DNA of 64,000 bases, taken from the NCBI RefSeq assembly GCF_003086775.1, contig NZ_CP026001.1, forward strand, positions 3,872,125 to 3,936,124, given 5' to 3'. Positions 61,032 through 64,000 of the stretch are shown piece by piece (positions within the stretch are counted from its first letter, which is position 1; every line of letters starts with the position of its first letter). The notes below the pieces were generated by a model, which saw only the letters and a program-made list of their open reading frames with translations, was not told the DNA's origin and made no database searches. Source of the DNA: Stenotrophomonas sp. ZAC14D1_NAIMI4_1. Its GTDB lineage: Bacteria; Pseudomonadota; Gammaproteobacteria; Xanthomonadales; Xanthomonadaceae. Position numbers and translations under genes: made by a program.

Positions 61032-62543
61032 TCAACCCAGCGCTTCAGCCACGGCGCGGAACACCTGCTGCATCTGCAGCGGCTTGCGCAGCACATGCAC
61101 ATCGATGCCCGGCGGGAAGGCGCGGGTATCCAGCTCCACCGCCGCCTCCTCCAGCACCAGGGCCGGGCCGGCGTACCCCAGCGTGGCCATTTCGCCCAGC
61201 AGCTGGCTGGCCGGCAGCAGCTTGGAGCCGGCATCGGCAATGACCAGCGCCGGCATGGCTTCCTGCTGCATCCAGCGCAGCGCGGCCGGGCCGTCGGAAG
61301 CAAGCTGCAGCTGGTAGCCCTGGCTGGACAGCGCGTTGCCCAGCAGCGACAGGCGCGTGGCCTCGCCATCGACCACCAGGATCGACTGGCCACTGCCCAG
61401 CGCCACCAGCTGTTCGACCGGTTCACCGCCCTCGGCCCGCTCGTGCATCGGCAGCCGCAGCTCGAAGCGCGTGCCCTGCCCTAGCTCGCTGTTGACGTGG
61501 ATGCTGCCACCGGCGCCTTCGACGATGCGCTTGCAGGAAATCAGGCCCAGTCCGGTGCCATCGGCCTTGGTGGTGAAGAACGGGTTGAACAGGTGCGACA
61601 ACGTATCGGCATCCATGCCGATGCCTTCGTCGGCCACCACGATGCGCAGCCAGTCCACGCCGTCGTGCTCGCCGGCATGGTCGGCGGTCAGGCCCAGGCG
61701 GCCACCCTGCGGCATCGCCTGGATCGCATTGAGCGCCAGGTTCAGCAGCACCTGCTGCAGTTCGGTGTAGTTGGCATCGACCACCAGCCCCTCGTCCTGC
61801 ACCTCCAGTTCCAGGCTCACCGTTTCGGGCACGTTGCTGCGCAACAGCAGCGCCACGGCCTGGAACAGGTCGTCGATGAAGATGCGCTCGCTGGGCGTGC
61901 GCGAACCGCGCACGAAGGACAGCATCGACTCGGCCATCTCGTGGCCACGGCGGCCGCACTCGGCGATGACATCGGCCAGGTGGTGCAGCTGCGGATCTTC
62001 GGTGCGCGCCTTCAGCAGCTCCGGCATGATCAGCAGCGGCTGCAGGATGTTGCGCAGGTCGTGGCTGAGGCCGGCGGCAAGCAGCGAGAGGCTTTCCAGC
62101 CGCTGCGCACGCATCAGCTCGGTTTCCACGCGCAGGCGCTCCACCGCGCTGCGCGCATCGCGCACCGCGCGCGCCACCGCCGACGGCAGGCGCGCCGGGT
62201 GGTGCTTGATGATGTAATCGTTGGCGCCCTTCTGCAGGGCCTCCACCGCGTTCTCCTCGCCCATCGTGCCGGAGACGAAGATGAAGGGAACATCCGGCGC
62301 GGTCTCGCGCACGATGCGCAGCGCTTCATCACCGGAAAAGCCCGGCATGCTCAGGTCCGAGAGCACGATGTCCGGCACGAACCCGGCCAGCGCCTGGCGC
62401 AGTTCGGGCTCGCTTTCCACGCGCTCGAAACGGGCATCCAGGCCCGCCTCGAGCATCTGTTCGCACATCAGCTCGGCATCCTCCGGTGAATCTTCCACCA
62501 GCAGGATGCGCAGCGCCCCGAGGGCCGGACCGATCAGCGGCAT
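61032..62543 (-). CDS. Hybrid sensor histidine kinase with N-terminal receiver (REC-HisKA-HATPase-degenerate REC)
   Basis: A 503-residue cytoplasmic signalling protein. Domains in order: receiver (residues 12-128, phospho-acceptor Asp in DIVLSDLSMP), HisKA with LSLLAAGLSHDLRNILQPL (about 150-210), HATPase (LQQVLLNLALNAIQAMPQGG, DEGIGMDADTLSHLFNPFF, GTGLGLISCKRI; about 240-370) and a second receiver-like domain. In the last, the acidic pair is reduced to VVDGEAT, although an Asp in LVIADAG and a Lys in VLRKPL remain. No membrane segment is seen. It starts four bases after the response-regulator gene, so it acts downstream of it in the same operon. Confidence 0.9.
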   Translation of the reverse strand: MPLIGPALGALRILLVEDSPEDAELMCEQMLEAGLDARFERVESEPELRQALAGFVPDIVLSDLSMPGFSGDEALRIVRETAPDVPFIFVSGTMGEENAVEALQKGANDYIIKHHPARLPSAVARAVRDARSAVERLRVETELMRAQRLESLSLLAAGLSHDLRNILQPLLIMPELLKARTEDPQLHHLADVIAECGRRGHEMAESMLSFVRGSRTPSERIFIDDLFQAVALLLRSNVPETVSLELEVQDEGLVVDANYTELQQVLLNLALNAIQAMPQGGRLGLTADHAGEHDGVDWLRIVVADEGIGMDADTLSHLFNPFFTTKADGTGLGLISCKRIVEGAGGSIHVNSELGQGTRFELRLPMHERAEGGEPVEQLVALGSGQSILVVDGEATRLSLLGNALSSQGYQLQLASDGPAALRWMQQEAMPALVIADAGSKLLPASQLLGEMATLGYAGPALVLEEAAVELDTRAFPPGIDVHVLRKPLQMQQVFRAVAEALG

Positions 62544-62547
62544 GGCC

Positions 62548-62988
62548 TTACTCGACCTCCGGTGCCTGGTTGATCAGCGCCCAGAACCTGCCCAGGGTCT
62601 GCACCGCGCCGAAGAACTGGTCCACGTCCACCGGCTTGACGACATAGGCGTTCACGCCCATGTCCCAGCTGCGCGCCAGGTCGCTTTCCTCGCGCGAGGA
62701 CGACAGGATGACCACCGGCAGGCGCTTGAGCTCCTCGTGCTCGCGGATCTGCCGCAGCACTTCCAGCCCGTCCATGCGCGGCATCTTGATGTCCAGCAGC
62801 AGCACTGCGGGCAGGCCTTCTTCGCGGGTGGCATGCGCACCACGGCGCAGCAGGTAATCCATCACTTCCACGCCGTCCTCGACGTGCACGATGGGATTGG
62901 CCAGTCGGGCTTCCTGCAGCGCGTCGATGGCCATTTCGGCGTCGGCCGGGCTGTCTTCGGCCAGGAGGATGGTGCGCAGCGTGGTCAT
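62548..62988 (-). CDS. Single-domain response regulator (Rcp1/CheY-like)
   Basis: A 146-residue stand-alone receiver with LLAEDSPADAEM (acidic pocket), phospho-acceptor Asp in AVLLLDIKMPRMDGLEVL, LSSSREESD and VVKPVDVDQFF (conserved Lys). The pattern resembles Rcp1-type partners of phytochrome-like histidine kinases. Its ATG overlaps the stop of the upstream kinase (four bases), which implies a cognate pair. Confidence 0.93.
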   Translation of the reverse strand: MTTLRTILLAEDSPADAEMAIDALQEARLANPIVHVEDGVEVMDYLLRRGAHATREEGLPAVLLLDIKMPRMDGLEVLRQIREHEELKRLPVVILSSSREESDLARSWDMGVNAYVVKPVDVDQFFGAVQTLGRFWALINQAPEVE

Positions 62989-64000
62989 GCGGAGGGCCCT
63001 TGGTTGACTGCGTCCAGCGCAGGAGGCAGGTGGAAGTGGAAAGTGGCGCCGGCATCGGGCACGGCTTCGGCCCAGATGCGGCCACCATGGCGGGTCAGCA
63101 CCCGACGCACGCTGGCCAGGCCGATACCGGTGCCGGGGTAGTCACTGGCCTTGTGCAGGCGCTGGAACACGCCGAACAGCTTGCCGGCGTAGGCCATGTC
63201 GAAGCCTGCGCCATTGTCGCTGACCGTGAACTGATGGCCGCCATCGGCCTGCTGCTGGTAGTCCACGCGGATGCGCGCCGGCTCGCGGTTGGCCGAATAC
63301 TTCACTGCGTTGCCCAACAGGTTCAGCCACACCTGGCGCATCATGTTCTCGTCGGCCACCACCATCGGCAGCGGCGCGATGGTCCATTCAACGTGGTGAG
63401 CCACGCCGCTGACTTCGGCATCGGTCTTCAGGTTGGCATCGAGCATGGCGCGGGTGTCGGCCACCAGCGTCTGCATGTCCACCGCCTGCTGGCGCATCGC
63501 AGCGCGCCCCAGCCGCGAATAGACCAGCAGATCGTCGATCAGCGCGGCCATGCGCCGTGCCGAGCCGGAGATCACGTCCAGGTAGTGGCGGCTCTTTTCA
63601 TCAGCGCCCTCGCCCAGGTGGCGTGACAGCTTGTCGGAGAAACCGGCGACATGGCGCAGCGGCGCGCGCAGGTCGTGCGACACCGAATAGCTGAAGGCCT
63701 CCAGCTCGCGGTTGACCTCCGAGACCTGGGCCACCTTGCCTTCCAGCTGGCGGTTCAGTTCTTCCACGCGCCACTGCACCGCACGCTGCACGGTCACGTC
63801 GCTGATGGTCATCAGCACCACTTCGTCATCGGTGTCCGGCAGCGGCATGCGCCGCGCGTTGATGAGCATGTAGCGCACCGTGCCGTCGGTGCGCTGTTCA
63901 AGCTCGAAATCCCACAGCTCGCGCCCGCGCAGCAGCACGTCGGACAGGCGCTGGCGCACCACCGGGTCCTGCCAGGCGCCTTCGCCGACATCGGCCAGCA
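62985..64000 (-). CDS. PAS-domain sensor histidine kinase, N-terminus beyond window
   Basis: The frame is open through the right edge, so the first part is missing. What is seen: the end of a PAS-like domain (WDFELEQRTDGTVRYMLINARRMPL), a short coiled linker, HisKA with FSYSVSHDLRAPLRHVAGFSDKL, and HATPase with QVWLNLLGNAVKYSA, FTVSDNGAGFDMAYAGKLF and GTGIGLASVRRVLTRHGG. This HisKA style is common in phytochrome-like kinases. A bilin-binding GAF/PHY region upstream is possible but cannot be seen. It is coupled to the following response regulator. Confidence 0.9.
   Translation of the reverse strand, partial: LADVGEGAWQDPVVRQRLSDVLLRGRELWDFELEQRTDGTVRYMLINARRMPLPDTDDEVVLMTISDVTVQRAVQWRVEELNRQLEGKVAQVSEVNRELEAFSYSVSHDLRAPLRHVAGFSDKLSRHLGEGADEKSRHYLDVISGSARRMAALIDDLLVYSRLGRAAMRQQAVDMQTLVADTRAMLDANLKTDAEVSGVAHHVEWTIAPLPMVVADENMMRQVWLNLLGNAVKYSANREPARIRVDYQQQADGGHQFTVSDNGAGFDMAYAGKLFGVFQRLHKASDYPGTGIGLASVRRVLTRHGGRIWAEAVPDAGATFHFHLPPALDAVNQGPSA

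Overview
The window looks like a chromosomal segment of Stenotrophomonas, most likely the S. maltophilia group. The basis is high G+C gene-dense DNA, short intergenic hairpins that begin with GTAG (the SMAG repeat type known from S. maltophilia), several TonB-dependent receptors, and a Xanthomonadaceae-style N-acetylglucosamine (GlcNAc) utilisation cluster. This is inferred from sequence recognition; no database search was possible. I recognised no tRNA, rRNA, CRISPR array, prophage or complete insertion sequence.

Layout. Positions 1-7.3 kb hold a formaldehyde-detoxification operon (frmR, frmA and the start of a YqcC-like gene) with its FrmR operator, a divergent LysR/Old Yellow Enzyme pair, a SMI1/KNR4-type protein, a glyoxalase-fold protein and a second LysR regulator divergent from a YahK-type alcohol dehydrogenase. 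Positions 7.3-18.7 kb hold housekeeping genes: glutamate-cysteine ligase, a VIT-family metal transporter coupled to an AraC regulator, a periplasmic metallo-beta-lactamase-fold hydrolase, the YihA/EngB GTPase, cytochrome c4, two tandem DsbA-type proteins, an endonuclease/phosphatase-fold enzyme, an EamA exporter with a divergent Lrp regulator and an M23 peptidase. The 710-base gap at 10.8-11.5 kb holds two facing copies of a structured repeat whose long stems differ in sequence but remain paired. Positions 18.7-28.3 kb hold a Fur-box-preceded siderophore receptor, a large TonB-dependent receptor, an orphan ExbD, the lytic transglycosylase Slt and the CCA-adding enzyme.

Positions 28.4-38.4 kb are an accessory type VI secretion (T6SS) cluster read leftward: vgrG, a DUF4123 adaptor, a VasX-like putative pore-forming effector, then four tandem paralogous membrane proteins with a fifth decayed copy. 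The four paralogues are best read as an expanded immunity array. The effector end of this island is clearly poorer in G+C than its surroundings. No structural T6SS genes are in the window.

Positions 38.6-44.6 kb hold an SseB-like protein, a zinc-ribbon membrane protein, two S41 peptidase paralogues and a large autotransporter. Positions 44.8-57.1 kb form the GlcNAc/chito-oligosaccharide locus. Leftward it has nagP, nagR, nagB-II, nagA and nagX. Rightward it has a glucokinase-family sugar kinase, a TonB-dependent receptor and a GH20 hexosaminidase. The two arms diverge from a control region with two NagR-type palindromes and one extra LacI-type palindrome. Together they would take up chito-oligosaccharides across the outer membrane, cut them in the periplasm, import GlcNAc, phosphorylate it, deacetylate it and isomerise it to fructose-6-phosphate.

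Positions 57.2-64 kb hold a VanZ-like protein, a MidA-type methyltransferase, a pteridine reductase, folK, the proteasome-related Anbu protein and a three-gene two-component cluster that runs off the right edge.
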